Below, piece by piece: positions 17,040 to 25,911 of a stretch of DNA of 64,000 bases. The notes under the pieces are model-generated. The model made no database searches. It saw only the letters and a list, made by a program, of their open reading frames with translations, and was not told the DNA's origin. Source of the DNA: Actinomycetes bacterium (lineage in GTDB: Bacteria > Actinomycetota > Thermoleophilia > RBG-16-64-13); the NCBI GenBank assembly GCA_024637035.1, contig JAGXFW010000016.1:372001-436000 (forward strand), given 5' to 3'. A program made the translations under genes and the position numbers. Positions within the stretch are counted from its first letter, which is position 1, and the number at the start of each line of letters is the position of its first letter.

Positions 17040-18461
17040 TCAGTTCGACGTGCTCGCCCCCCGCTCGTGGGAACGCTCGACCAGCCCGATGATCTCCAGA
17101 GGCTCCGGCACTATGACCTCCAAGCCCAAGCGCTCTTCGAGGGCATCGCGCAGCGCGAAGGCGGCGTGCGCCTCCCCATGGGTCAGGATTGTGAGCGGAG
17201 CAGATTTGAAGCTCGACGCCCATTCGATGAGTTGCGCTTGGTCGGCATGCGCGGAGAGCCCCGTTATCTCGTGGATCTTGGCCTTCACCGCGATCTCGTC
17301 GCCGAAGAGACGCACCCGTTTCTCACCTTCCAACAGACGCCGGCCGAGCGTGTGATGTGCCTGATACCCCACGATCACGACGTGGGCCTCCGGACGCCAG
17401 AGGTTGTGCTTGAGGTGATGCTTGATGCGCCCCGCCTCCGCCATGCCGCTGGCGGAGATGATGATGGCACCGGTCTTCCCATTGAGCGCCCGTGACTCAT
17501 CGGCGGTCAAGGTGTAGTGCAGGCCGGGGAACTCGAAGATGGGTCCGTTCTCGGCCAGCATCTCTTGGGCCTCGGCGTCGAACTCGGCACGGTGCTTCCG
17601 GAACACTCCCGTCGCCTTGATCGCCAAGGGGCTATCCACGTAGATCTGCATGCCGTGGCAACTCGTCTCACAGATCTCGCGCAGGTAGAAGATCAGTTCC
17701 TGCGTACGCCCCACCGCGAACGCTGGGATGATCACGTTCCCACCCGTGCGGTGCGCCTCTTGCACTATCTCGCGGAGTTCTTCCAGAGGATCCCCGGCCT
17801 CATCGTGCAGGCGGTCACCGTAGGTGGACTCCATGATCAGGTAGTCGGCATCACGCAGCACGTCGGGGTCTCTGATGATCGGTCGATCATGTTGTCCCAG
17901 GTCGCCGCTGAACACCATCTTCACCGACCCAGCCTCGGAATCCAGCCAGATCTCCAGCGCGGCCGAACCGAGGATATGGCCGGCTTCGCGGAACACCACC
18001 CGCACCTCGTCGGAGGCCCGCACCTCCTCGTTGTAGCCCACGGGGTGGAACAGGCGGAGGGCGGCGTCGGCATCCTTCTGCGTGTAGAGCGGCTCGTGAC
18101 CGGCCCGCCCGGCCCGCTTGGCCTTCCGCCCCCGCCACTCCGCATCCATCTCCTGGATGTGAGCGGAGTCGATCAGCATGATGTCCGCGAGATCCGCCGT
18201 GGGAGAAGTCGCGTAGATGGGTCCTTCGAACCCGTTCTTCGCCAGTTTGGGCAGCAACCCCGAGTGATCGATGTGAGCGTGAGTGAGCAGCACGAAATCG
18301 ATCTCACGCGCGTCGAAGGGGAACGGTTCGCGGTTCTGCGCCTGCTCTTTCGCCCCTCCCTGATGAAGACCGCAGTCCACCAGGAACGTGCTCCGGCCTG
18401 CCTCAACCAGATAGCAAGAGCCGGTGACCTCTCGAGCCGCGCCGCAGACCTGCAGGTGCAT
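17040..18461 (-). CDS. MBL-fold beta-CASP nuclease (RNA-processing exonuclease type)
   Basis: Zinc-dependent nuclease of the metallo-beta-lactamase/beta-CASP superfamily, like bacterial homologues of CPSF73 (YsH1/MbpA-like). 473 aa. Seen: DCGLHQGG, the zinc motif HAHIDHSGLLPKL, FSGDLGQHDRPI, ESTYGDRLH, the beta-CASP part with IPAFAVGRTQEL and SPLAIKAT, ISASGMAEAGRIKHHL, and the late His in TGLSAHADQ. No KH or DNA-binding domain, so RNA is the likely substrate. It stands alone between genes of unrelated function. A cytoplasmic role in mRNA maturation or decay is expected. Confidence 0.9.
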   Translation of the reverse strand: MHLQVCGAAREVTGSCYLVEAGRSTFLVDCGLHQGGAKEQAQNREPFPFDAREIDFVLLTHAHIDHSGLLPKLAKNGFEGPIYATSPTADLADIMLIDSAHIQEMDAEWRGRKAKRAGRAGHEPLYTQKDADAALRLFHPVGYNEEVRASDEVRVVFREAGHILGSAALEIWLDSEAGSVKMVFSGDLGQHDRPIIRDPDVLRDADYLIMESTYGDRLHDEAGDPLEELREIVQEAHRTGGNVIIPAFAVGRTQELIFYLREICETSCHGMQIYVDSPLAIKATGVFRKHRAEFDAEAQEMLAENGPIFEFPGLHYTLTADESRALNGKTGAIIISASGMAEAGRIKHHLKHNLWRPEAHVVIVGYQAHHTLGRRLLEGEKRVRLFGDEIAVKAKIHEITGLSAHADQAQLIEWASSFKSAPLTILTHGEAHAAFALRDALEERLGLEVIVPEPLEIIGLVERSHERGASTSN

Positions 18462-18677
18462 GTGCCCCTCCGTCGTTTGAGCTTCGCGGCTACCGTGCCG
18501 CGGTTCCGCTTCTGGATTTCCTCAAGCATCCCCTCGCTCCTCTATAACCACACCCTCGACCCGCCCGCAGGCTTTACACGGACTTTGCACTGCCTTGGCA
18601 CACTCTGCACATGGGAGGCCGACAATGAACACCAGGAACAACACCCGATCCGCTGGGATCTGAGCAAGGAGCGAACG

Positions 18678-19229
18678 ATGAACAAGACACTCGCAGTGAA
18701 GGGAGCGACGCTGATCGCGGTCGGCGCCTTGGGGCTCGTAGGCCTCGGAGCCCTCGGCCCGGTCTTCAGCCCCGGCAGAGCGACGGCCGATACCGCCGCC
18801 CCCGGTTGGCAGCGCCAGACGGCAGCAGTCTCAGTGGCGGCCCAACAGACAGCCACAGACCCGGTGGCCACCGACGAAGGCACGAGTGGCGCAATCCGCG
18901 ATCGCATCACCGACATGGTGCGCGACCACATGGGCCTCACCGGGGAGCAAGCTCAGGAGTGGGCAGCAACCATGGAAGGCATGATGCGCTCCGTGCACGG
19001 CGACCAAGTCGACGAGATGCTCGACTACTGTGACGAGAACGGCGGCCCCGAAGGCATGATGGGCGGCTCCGGATACGGCGACATGATGGGCGACTGGAAC
19101 GGTGACGGCCCGGCCGATGGCACCAGTTGGGGCGACATGATGGGCGGCTCGGGATACGGTTCCGGTGGCGGCATGATGGGCGGCTCCGGGTCCGGTGGCG
19201 GCATGATGGGCGGCTGGGGCAGCAACTAA
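18678..19229 (+). CDS. Secreted Met/Gly-rich repeat protein
   Basis: 183 aa from the ATG at 18678, which follows AAGGAG. Seen: signal peptide (~1-38, hydrophobic LIAVGALGLVGLGALG, cleavage near ATADT), a helical middle (~55-110: RDRITDMVRDHMGLTGEQA, WAATMEGMMRSVHGDQVDE) and a C-terminal tail of repeated MMGGSGYG/GGGMMGG units (~118-183) rich in Met and Gly. Met-rich periplasmic repeats are typical of copper- or silver-binding proteins, but no known family is recognised. The frame is open far upstream, but that is the shadow of the nuclease gene. Confidence 0.75.
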   Translation: MNKTLAVKGATLIAVGALGLVGLGALGPVFSPGRATADTAAPGWQRQTAAVSVAAQQTATDPVATDEGTSGAIRDRITDMVRDHMGLTGEQAQEWAATMEGMMRSVHGDQVDEMLDYCDENGGPEGMMGGSGYGDMMGDWNGDGPADGTSWGDMMGGSGYGSGGGMMGGSGSGGGMMGGWGSN

Positions 19230-19288
19230 GGCACGCCACACGAATAGAGGCGCGGCGCCGGACGATGCCGCTCCTCACTCTGCTGGAT

Positions 19289-19324
19289 CACGAGGCCGGA
19301 CTCTCGCGGGAGCCCGGCCTCGTG
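19289..19324 (+). terminator. Strong hairpin after the Met/Gly-rich protein gene
   Basis: Perfect 11-base-pair stem CACGAGGCCGG / CCGGCCTCGTG with a 14-base loop. No T-run follows, so termination may be Rho-assisted. It ends 13 bases before the start of the transporter gene and could also affect its leader. Confidence 0.55.
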
Positions 19325-19337
19325 CTACGCTCGCCGA

Positions 19338-20330
19338 GTGAAACCGGTTCAACACGCGAAGGTCCGCGGTGACAGCCCCCCTACGAGCGGCGGCTCGGCA
19401 CCCTCCCTCCCCACGCACTTCCCGCTCAAAGCGGCCGCGATCCTGCTGGTACTCTGCGCCATCTGGGGCGCGAACTTCGTGGCCATCAAGCTCGGCAACC
19501 AGGGCTTCCCGCCCTTGTTCTCGGCCGCGGTGCGCTCCACCGGCGCCGCCTGCCTTGTAGCGCTCTGGTCGATGGCGAGCGGCCGCGGTCTCGCCGTCGA
19601 CCGCCGCCGTCTGCTCGACGGCATCATCGTCGGGTCGGTCTTCTCCCTGGAGTTCGTGTTCCTCTACGTGGGGATGGAGTACACGACCGCTTCTCGCTCG
19701 GTACTCTTAATGTACACGAGCCCCTTCTGGGTGGCCCTCGGAGCCCACTTCCTCCTCCCCGACGACAGGCTCACCTGGCTCAAGGTGGGCGGTCTTGTGC
19801 TCTCCTTCGCCGGCGTGGCCGCAGTGTTCCGCGCTCCGGCGGGTGTCCTCGGATCTTCCCATCTGCTCGGGGACGTATTTGAGGTGCTCGCGGGTCTGTT
19901 CTGGGCGCTGACGACCCTCTACATCAAGCGGACCATGCCGAAACGACCCATGACCACCTCGCAGGTGCTCTTCTACCAACTGGTCTGGTCGGCCCCCATA
20001 CTCTGGGCGGCCACATTGATATTCGAGAGCGACCGCGCTCTGGTGCCCACCGTAGCCGCGTCCCTGGCGCTCGCCTACCAGACGGTCATGGTGGCCACGA
20101 TCAGCTACCTGGTATGGTTCTGGCTCATGCGCACGCAGCAGGTGTCTCAACTGCATTCGTTCACCTTCTTCGCCCCGATCTTCGGGGTGGTGTTCGGCGG
20201 TGTCTTCCTTGGCGACCACCTCTCCGCACTCCTGTGGGTGGGCCTGGCCTTGGTCGCGGCGGGCACGTACCTCGTGAACGCGCCCCGAGCGTGGGGGTTT
20301 GGTGTGAGAACGCGAGGCGGGGCCGGCTAG
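19338..20330 (+). CDS. DMT-superfamily (EamA) transporter
   Basis: Inner-membrane exporter or permease of the drug/metabolite family. 330 aa, two EamA repeats, about ten hydrophobic segments (for example AAAILLVLCAIWGANFVAIK, LVWFWLMRTQQVSQLHSF and GVVFGGVFLGDHL). The substrate is unknown; metabolites or amino acids are usual. GTG start at 19338. The first ~30 residues are polar and Pro/Ser-rich, so a later start is possible. The stop is TAG. Confidence 0.88.
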   Translation: MKPVQHAKVRGDSPPTSGGSAPSLPTHFPLKAAAILLVLCAIWGANFVAIKLGNQGFPPLFSAAVRSTGAACLVALWSMASGRGLAVDRRRLLDGIIVGSVFSLEFVFLYVGMEYTTASRSVLLMYTSPFWVALGAHFLLPDDRLTWLKVGGLVLSFAGVAAVFRAPAGVLGSSHLLGDVFEVLAGLFWALTTLYIKRTMPKRPMTTSQVLFYQLVWSAPILWAATLIFESDRALVPTVAASLALAYQTVMVATISYLVWFWLMRTQQVSQLHSFTFFAPIFGVVFGGVFLGDHLSALLWVGLALVAAGTYLVNAPRAWGFGVRTRGGAG

Positions 20331-20541
20331 CGCCGTCGCACTTCCGCAGTGTCGGTCAGGGGGCTTTGCGGGCGTTGGTGGGTGATGTTCAGATACGGAG
20401 ACCCCATGAACCGCCCCGCCTTGCCCGGAGTCGCCCCGGGTTACCGAGAGACTCATCTCGACGAAGCCGCGCTGAACGAAACCCGCTCGGACAAGGCGGC
20501 TATCGGGGTCTACCTCACATGCGATGGCCCGAAAGGCGCAC

Positions 20542-20865
20542 TCAACTACTTCGTTCTAGAGTCGGGACAAGATGGATTTCGACATCACACCCGACTGCTT
20601 GAGCATACTTCTTGAGCGTCGTGACCGAAGGCGAATGTTTGCCGGCAGCCTCCAGACGTGAGACCGCGCTCTTGGTGGTCCCCATCGACTCGGCGACCTC
20701 CTCCTGGGTGAGTCCCGCGCGCATCCGTGCGCCGAGAAGCTCACGCACGAGCAGGTATTCGTCTTCGAGGTCGTCGTAGGCCTCGCCGAAGCCTTTGCGC
20801 TTGAGGGCCTTCTCGAGGAACGCTTCGTGATCGTGGGTGACAGGCCTATGGCCGCGGTCAGTCAT
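20542..20865 (-). CDS. higA: HigA-like antitoxin, XRE-type helix-turn-helix
   Basis: DNA-binding antitoxin of a type II toxin-antitoxin pair. 107 aa. Helix-turn-helix at ~50-95: MRAGLTQEEVAESMGTTK, then AVSRLEAAGKHSPSVTTL, a classic XRE domain. It overlaps the toxin gene by eight bases and is second in the operon, the order typical of higBA. It should bind the toxin and repress the shared promoter. Confidence 0.88.
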   Translation of the reverse strand: MTDRGHRPVTHDHEAFLEKALKRKGFGEAYDDLEDEYLLVRELLGARMRAGLTQEEVAESMGTTKSAVSRLEAAGKHSPSVTTLKKYAQAVGCDVEIHLVPTLERSS

Positions 20866-21184
20866 CCTGTACCTCCTTCATCCTCCGGCGGGCGATCCCC
20901 AAATCGCGCTTGGAGGTCGTCTGCGTCTTCTTCACGAACGCGTGGAGTACGACCACTTGCTGTCCGCGCACGAAACAGTACATCGCACGCCCGATGCCTT
21001 CGCGTCCACGGGGACGGAGTTCAAGGAGTCCGCCGCCGAGCGCGCGCGAATGCGGCATCCGCAGATCGGGACCGAACTCCATCAGGAGTTCGATCAACCG
21101 CGCGTAGTCCGCCAGGATACCCACCGGCCAAGACTCGATCTCGTCGAGCACGCGGCGGTTGAAGTACTCGACGGTGTACGGCAT
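20858..21184 (-). CDS. higB: HigB/RelE-like toxin
   Basis: Predicted ribosome-dependent mRNA interferase of the phage-derived Gp49/HigB family. 108 aa, usual size. Seen: YFNRRVLDEIESW, LRMPHSRALGGGLLELRPRG, GRAMYCFVRGQQVVVLHAF and KKTQTTSKRDLGIARRRM, which match the family core and its C-terminal basic helix. First gene of the pair, 8-9 bases after a palindromic operator. Chromosomal TA modules of this kind are often acquired horizontally. Confidence 0.88.
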   Translation of the reverse strand: MPYTVEYFNRRVLDEIESWPVGILADYARLIELLMEFGPDLRMPHSRALGGGLLELRPRGREGIGRAMYCFVRGQQVVVLHAFVKKTQTTSKRDLGIARRRMKEVQDD

Positions 21185-21192
21185 GGGACTAT

Positions 21193-21210
21193 GTTAGCAA
21201 ATGCGCTAAC
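21193..21210 (-). promoter_or_regulatory. Operator palindrome in front of the toxin-antitoxin operon
   Basis: GTTAGC-aaatgc-GCTAAC, perfect six-base arms, only eight bases upstream of the toxin start codon. It overlaps where the promoter and transcription start must be. A natural binding site for the antitoxin dimer (autorepression). Confidence 0.7.
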
Positions 21211-21290
21211 CTCCGTCAATCGGGCTGTCGACCCGCGCCCCCGCGATGATAGCCTGAGCGCTGGCAAATCACTTATGTCGAGGAGGACCC

Positions 21291-22613
21291 GTGACCGTGA
21301 TGGAACCCCTCAGCGCGCACGAGGAGCAGGTGTCCGACGCCATCCGGCGTAGTGGAGACGAGCTGGTAGCCCTCGCGTCTGAGCTCATCGCCTACGACAC
21401 CACAGCGCGCAATCCCGGCGATCCCGCGCGCGAGGAGGCCGCCCTCCAGGGCTCGCTCGCGAAACGTCTGTCGACTGCCGGCGCCGCCATCGACCTCTGG
21501 GAACCGGAGTCGACACCCGCCGACTCCCGTTTCCTGCCTCCAAGACTCGACTTCTCGGGCCGCCCCCAACTTGCCGCCACGTTCACCGGCGCTGGCGGCG
21601 GGCGCAGCCTCATGCTGAACGGGCACATCGACGCTGTTGACGCCGGCGACGTCTCCCTCTGGACGTCGCCCCCACTCCGGCCCGAGATCCGCGACGGGCG
21701 CCTCTACGGACGCGGAGCGGCCGACATGAAGGGTGGGATCGCGTCGTGCGTGTTCGCGAGCGAGATGCTCGCGCGTATGGGCGTCCGTCTTGCCGGAGAC
21801 CTGATCGTCTCGACCAACACCGACGAGGAGTCGTCCGGAGCAGGAGGGTATGCGCTCGTGGAGCGGGGACTGCGCGCGGACGCCTGCCTCGTCGCGGAGC
21901 CCACCGGGTTCGACGCCTGGGTCTCGTGTCGGGGCACGGTCACTCCCACCATCATCGTCGAGGGACGTGCCGGCCACGCGGAGCTGCGCCAGCCGCATTG
22001 GCGCGAAGGCGGCGCGGTCAACGCGATTGAGAAGATGGGGATCGTGCTCGACGCGGTCCGGTCCCTGCGTGACGAGTGGCGAGACCGAGCCGACCAGAAG
22101 CACCGCTTCTTGCCGCCGGGCGACATCGTGCCCACCATCGTCCGCGGTGGGAACTGGATGGTCACGTACCCCGAGCGGTGCGAGTTGGTGGTGGACATCA
22201 GCTATCTGCCGGGCAACGTAGACGCCGACGGCACCGGGCGGGCTGTGGAGCGCGAGGTCGAAGCCTGGATTGCCGCGGCCACCGCGGCCGACCCCTGGCT
22301 CGCCGAGCACCCTCCGCGCTTCGAGTGGACGGTAGACGTGGTGCCCGCCGAGATCCCCGCCGACCACCCGGCCGTGACCATGGCACTCGGCATCGGAGAA
22401 CACCTCGGGCGCCCGGGTCGCATCAGCGGTCTCGATTCGTGGCACGACGCCGCCACCTTCGCGCGCCTCGGCGGCACACCGAGCTTCTCCTACGGCCCGG
22501 GTGGCATGATGACGGCTCACGCGGTCGATGAGTACGTGCCGGTGGACGACCTGGTCGACCTGGCTGTCGCTGCCGCCCTGCTGGCGATGCGCTGGTGCGG
22601 CGTGGTCGAGTGA
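21291..22613 (+). CDS. M20-family metallohydrolase (ArgE/DapE-like)
   Basis: Zinc-dependent amidohydrolase removing an acyl or carboxyl group from amino-acid substrates; exact substrate unknown. 440 aa. Metal and catalytic residues are in place: His112 in LNGHIDAV, Asp145 in GRGAADMKGG, the Glu179-Glu180 pair in NTDEES, a later Glu in VAEPTG and a late His in MMTAHAVDEYV. A dimerisation insert lies between (~200-330). GTG start behind GAGGAGG. Stands alone between the TA pair and a weakly coding gap. Confidence 0.88.
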   Translation: MTVMEPLSAHEEQVSDAIRRSGDELVALASELIAYDTTARNPGDPAREEAALQGSLAKRLSTAGAAIDLWEPESTPADSRFLPPRLDFSGRPQLAATFTGAGGGRSLMLNGHIDAVDAGDVSLWTSPPLRPEIRDGRLYGRGAADMKGGIASCVFASEMLARMGVRLAGDLIVSTNTDEESSGAGGYALVERGLRADACLVAEPTGFDAWVSCRGTVTPTIIVEGRAGHAELRQPHWREGGAVNAIEKMGIVLDAVRSLRDEWRDRADQKHRFLPPGDIVPTIVRGGNWMVTYPERCELVVDISYLPGNVDADGTGRAVEREVEAWIAAATAADPWLAEHPPRFEWTVDVVPAEIPADHPAVTMALGIGEHLGRPGRISGLDSWHDAATFARLGGTPSFSYGPGGMMTAHAVDEYVPVDDLVDLAVAAALLAMRWCGVVE

Positions 22614-23110
22614 GCGGCCGCTCCAGTCTCAAGCATGCCGCGCCCGGTCCGCCTGCCGACCGTCACCCCGGTGATTGCGCACCGTACTTCGCGGTCGACT
22701 CGCCGGTTCTCTACCACACACGCCTGGACTGCCCCGTGGGCGCCGCCCTTCCCGCGGCCCTCACCCGAGTGGACCACGCTCGCCTCTTGGAACGCCTCCC
22801 CTACTGGTGAGCCCGCAAGTATCGCTGGCGTGGCCGGCACACGTCCGACTACAGCCGGATGCACTGCCCGGACTGCGCGGCCCTCGAATCCTCGGAAGAG
22901 CGCGACCCCCCTGTACCGGCGGCGCGCACCGGGTAGACCGCTCCTCCCCTGCCAGGGCCGGTGGACCCCCACATCCGGCCGCTCGCCGAATGTGTGGAAC
23001 TCGAATTGCCTCCACCACATGCCGTGTGTATGGTTTCTGTGAATCCAACTGTCGCTCTGGCCCGAGGCGGGTGTGTAAGAAGTCGGTACAACGAACTCCG
23101 GAGGTAGAAC
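22614..23110 (+). other. 497-base gap before acs; possible decayed small Cys protein
   Basis: No convincing intact gene. One frame is open from about 22595 to a TGA at 22808-22810 and again from there to a TAG near 22935. The first part has YHTRLDCPVGAALP and the second has YRWRGRHTSDYSRMHCPDC, so together they look like one Cys-containing protein broken by a TGA. No ribosome site precedes it. The 3' end must hold the acs promoter, but no clear -35/-10 pair is visible. Confidence 0.4.
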
Positions 23111-25069
23111 GTGGCGAACGAAGTGTCCCTTGAGGGAAAAGTCTTCGATGTGATCGAGAGCTTCCAGAAGAACGCCTGGATCTCGAGCATGGAGCAGTAC
23201 TACGAGATGTACAAGCGCTCGCTCGAGGACTCCGACGCGTTCTGGGCGGAGACAGCCGAGCGTATCCACTGGTTCAAGAAATGGGACAAAGTACAAGACC
23301 ACGACTTCGCCAATGCCAAGATCGGGTGGTACGTCGGCGGCAAGCTGAACATGAGCTACAACTGCCTCGACCGCCACATGGAGACCGACGTGGCCGACAA
23401 GGTGGCCTTCTACTGGGAGGGCGACAACCCCGAGGTCAGCCGCACCATCACATACCGCGACTTGTGGACCGACGTCACCAAGTTCGCCAACGTCCTGCGC
23501 AAGAAGGGCGTCAAGAAGGGCGACCGGGTCACCATCTACCTTCCGATGATCCCCGAACTGCCCATCGCCATGCTGGCCTGCGCACGCATCGGCGCCATCC
23601 ACAGCGTGGTGTTCGGCGGCTTCTCGGCCGATTCCCTTCGCGATCGTATCCTCGACTGCGAATCCAACATGATGATCACCGCCGACGGCGGCCTCCGAGG
23701 CTCGAAGAGCGTGCCCCTGAAGGCCGCAGCCGACGAGGCCATGGCGGCCTGCCCCAGCATGACCACGTGCATCGTGGTGCGGCACACCGGCCTCGACGTC
23801 GATTGGGTCGACGGTCGTGACAGCTGGTACCAAGACGAGATGGCGGCCGACGATATCACCACCGACTCGCCCTGCGAGGAGATGGACGCCGAGGATCCGC
23901 TCTTCATCCTGTACACATCGGGATCCACCGGCAAGCCGAAGGGTGTCATGCACACCACGGGCGGCTACTCCGTCTACACCAGCTTCACCCACCAGATGGT
24001 CTTCGACTACCATCCCGAGGACATCTTCTGGTGCACCGCCGATATCGGTTGGGTCACCGGCCACAGCTACATCGTGTACGGGCCCCTGCAGAACGGCGCC
24101 ACCTCGGTGATGTTCGAGGGCGTGCCGAACTACCCGGCGCCCGACCGCTTCTGGCAGATCGTCGAGAAGTACAAGGTCAACCAGTTCTACACGGCCCCCA
24201 CCGCCCTTCGGGCCATCGCGCGCGAAGGAGACGATTGGGTCAAGAAGCACGACCTATCCTCCCTGCGCCTGCTCGGCACCGTGGGCGAGCCGATCAACCC
24301 CGAGGTCTGGCTGTGGTACCACGGCCTCGTGGGCGGCGGTAACTGCCCGATCGTCGACACTTGGTGGCAGACCGAGACGGGCGGCATCCTCATCACCCCG
24401 TTGCCCGGCGCCATGAAGATCAAGCCGGGTTCGGCCACGTTGCCCTTCTTCGGAATCGAGCCGCTGCTGGTAGACGCCGATGGCCTCGAAGTCGAAGGCC
24501 CCGGAGTGGGCAACCTCTGCATCAAGAGGCCGTGGCCCGGTCAGATGCGCGGCGTATACGGCGACCCGAACCGCTTCTTCGACACCTACTTCAAGCAGTA
24601 TCCGGGCAACTACTTCACCGGTGACGGCTGCCGGCGCGATGAAGACGGGTACTACTGGATCACCGGCCGCGTGGATGACGTGATCAACGTCTCCGGGCAT
24701 CGCATGGGCACCGCCGAGGTGGAATCCGCACTTGTGAGCCACGACTCTGTGGCTGAGGCGGCCGTCGTCGGCATGCCACACGACATCAAGGGACAAGGCA
24801 TCTACGCGTACGTCACCTTGAACGTGGGCATCGAACCGTCCGATGAGCTCAAGAAGGCGCTGGTCGCTCACGTGCGCAAGGAGATCGGGCCCATCGCCAC
24901 TCCGGACGTCATTCAGTGGGCCCCCGGTCTGCCGAAGACCCGCAGCGGCAAGATCATGCGGCGGATCCTCAAGAAGATCGCGGCTAACGACGTGACCGAC
25001 CTGGGCGACACCTCGACTCTGGCCGACCCGACCGTGGTGGACAACCTGGTGGAGCACCGCAGCGTCTAG
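23111..25069 (+). CDS. acs: Acetyl-CoA synthetase
   Basis: Activates acetate to acetyl-CoA through acetyl-AMP in the cytoplasm. 652 aa, the usual length. Seen: the AMP-binding motif [46 protein letters not shown], the hinge [15 protein letters not shown], and the C-terminal [15 protein letters not shown] with the Lys that is acetylated in the family. GTG start seven bases after GGAGG. A strong hairpin follows. The stop is TAG. Confidence 0.97.
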   Translation: MANEVSLEGKVFDVIESFQKNAWISSMEQYYEMYKRSLEDSDAFWAETAERIHWFKKWDKVQDHDFANAKIGWYVGGKLNMSYNCLDRHMETDVADKVAFYWEGDNPEVSRTITYRDLWTDVTKFANVLRKKGVKKGDRVTIYLPMIPELPIAMLACARIGAIHSVVFGGFSADSLRDRILDCESNMMITADGGLRGSKSVPLKAAADEAMAACPSMTTCIVVRHTGLDVDWVDGRDSWYQDEMAADDITTDSPCEEMDAEDPLFILYTSGSTGKPKGVMHTTGGYSVYTSFTHQMVFDYHPEDIFWCTADIGWVTGHSYIVYGPLQNGATSVMFEGVPNYPAPDRFWQIVEKYKVNQFYTAPTALRAIAREGDDWVKKHDLSSLRLLGTVGEPINPEVWLWYHGLVGGGNCPIVDTWWQTETGGILITPLPGAMKIKPGSATLPFFGIEPLLVDADGLEVEGPGVGNLCIKRPWPGQMRGVYGDPNRFFDTYFKQYPGNYFTGDGCRRDEDGYYWITGRVDDVINVSGHRMGTAEVESALVSHDSVAEAAVVGMPHDIKGQGIYAYVTLNVGIEPSDELKKALVAHVRKEIGPIATPDVIQWAPGLPKTRSGKIMRRILKKIAANDVTDLGDTSTLADPTVVDNLVEHRSV

Positions 25070-25107
25070 TACCACCGCGCGCTCGGCGCGCTGTGACAGT
25101 CTCGTCT

Positions 25108-25139
25108 GCTTCGGGGCGGCCTTCGGGCCGCCCCGAAGC
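25108..25139 (+). terminator. Hairpin with TTCG loop after acs
   Basis: Perfect 14-base-pair stem GCTTCGGGGCGGCC / GGCCGCCCCGAAGC closed by a TTCG tetraloop. No T-run. Very stable and symmetric, so it may stop transcription from both sides. Confidence 0.75.
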
Positions 25140-25155
25140 CATTCTGGCACTCTGC

Positions 25156-25184
25156 TTGCAGCGGCCCACCAGAAAGGCTAGACT
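25156..25184 (+). promoter_or_regulatory. Promoter of the ferredoxin-like gene
   Basis: TTGCAG (25156-25161), 17 bases, TAGACT (25179-25184). Transcription would begin near 25191, just before the palindrome at 25197. Confidence 0.6.
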
Positions 25185-25196
25185 AGGCTTCGACTA

Positions 25197-25212
25197 ATAC
25201 CCCCCTGGGTAT
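25197..25212 (+). promoter_or_regulatory. CsoR/CstR-like operator
   Basis: Perfect palindrome ATACCC-ccct-GGGTAT placed at the expected transcription start. It closely follows the published operator pattern of CsoR-family repressors (copper or persulfide sensing): ATACC with a G/C centre and GGTAT. No csoR gene lies in the window. Confidence 0.55.
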
Positions 25213-25291
25213 GAATCTCGCGGAAGAGTTGTTTGCGCTATCCGTGCGAGACCCAGCTGGGGCCCCCGGATGGCAGAGGCGAAGGAGAGAC

Positions 25292-25699
25292 ATGAGCAAA
25301 GAGGCCGGATCACGCGGACGACCCGGAGGCCCGGATACTCCACAAGCTGCTCCGACCGCCCACCGCGTCGGCGCGGGCTCACCCTCCCCGCGAACCCGCG
25401 AGCGCGCCGGTGGTCACAGGGTGCCCGGGCCCGACCGGCCCGTGGCCTTCATCGATCCGTCTCTGTGTGACCGTTTAGCCACCTGCCCCGTGCGGGCCAT
25501 CTGCCCCAAGGACGCAGTCGTCGCGGCGCCGGGAAGCCCGAAAGCCAAGACACAGCGCAGGTGGTTCGGTCAGCGTGCGGAACCGGAAGCGCCCGCTTCC
25601 TGGCAGATCGACGAGGATCGCTGCACAGGTTGCCTCTTGTGCGCTCAGTACTGTCACAACGGTGCGGTAGTGCCCGGCACACGGAGCAAGACAGGCTGA
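25292..25699 (+). CDS. Ferredoxin-like iron-sulfur protein
   Basis: 135 aa from the ATG at 25292, which follows GAAGGAGA; an ORF starting at 25211 would begin at the operator and is rejected. A basic, Pro/Arg-rich N-terminus (~1-45) precedes two Cys clusters. The first is CDRLATCPVRAICPKDAV, with odd spacing C-x5-C-x5-C-P; the second is a regular CTGCLLCAQYCHNGAV. Together they can hold one or two [4Fe-4S] clusters. It probably acts as an electron carrier or as a small subunit. The operator upstream suggests a response to copper or sulfide. Confidence 0.75.
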   Translation: MSKEAGSRGRPGGPDTPQAAPTAHRVGAGSPSPRTRERAGGHRVPGPDRPVAFIDPSLCDRLATCPVRAICPKDAVVAAPGSPKAKTQRRWFGQRAEPEAPASWQIDEDRCTGCLLCAQYCHNGAVVPGTRSKTG

Positions 25700-25851
25700 A
25701 CCCAGCTCTACTCGGGCAGGCTGACGGCCCTGCTTCCCCCGTCGGTCGATGCAGCTTCCGACCCCCCCACCCCAGTCGTTAGGAACGTTCTCGCGACACG
25801 CTGTCTAACGGACGCACTATCTTGCCGTTTCGGCAGCCCTAACCCGTTGTC

Positions 25852-25880
25852 TTGACAGATTCGGCATGTCTTGAGATAGT
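25852..25880 (+). promoter_or_regulatory. Consensus promoter of the Lrp-family regulator
   Basis: TTGACA (25852-25857), 17 bases, GATAGT (25875-25880). One of the best sigma-70-type promoters in the window. Transcription from near 25887 rules out the in-frame TTG at 25852 as a start codon, because that codon is the -35 box itself. Confidence 0.75.
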
Positions 25881-25911
25881 GGGGGCTCGGGGGAACCGGA
25901 GGAGGACGATC

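Noticed and set aside
17517-18677. Upstream part of the ORF ending at 19229
   Set aside because: Antisense to the MBL nuclease; the real start is the ATG at 18678 with ribosome site and signal peptide.
20349-20615. 88-codon plus-strand ORF after the DMT exporter
   Set aside because: No clear ribosome site, no known motif, and its end overlaps the antitoxin gene. Could be a remnant, but not supported.
22517-24250. 577-codon minus-strand ORF
   Set aside because: Antisense to the M20 hydrolase and acs, both with clear family motifs; a high-GC shadow.
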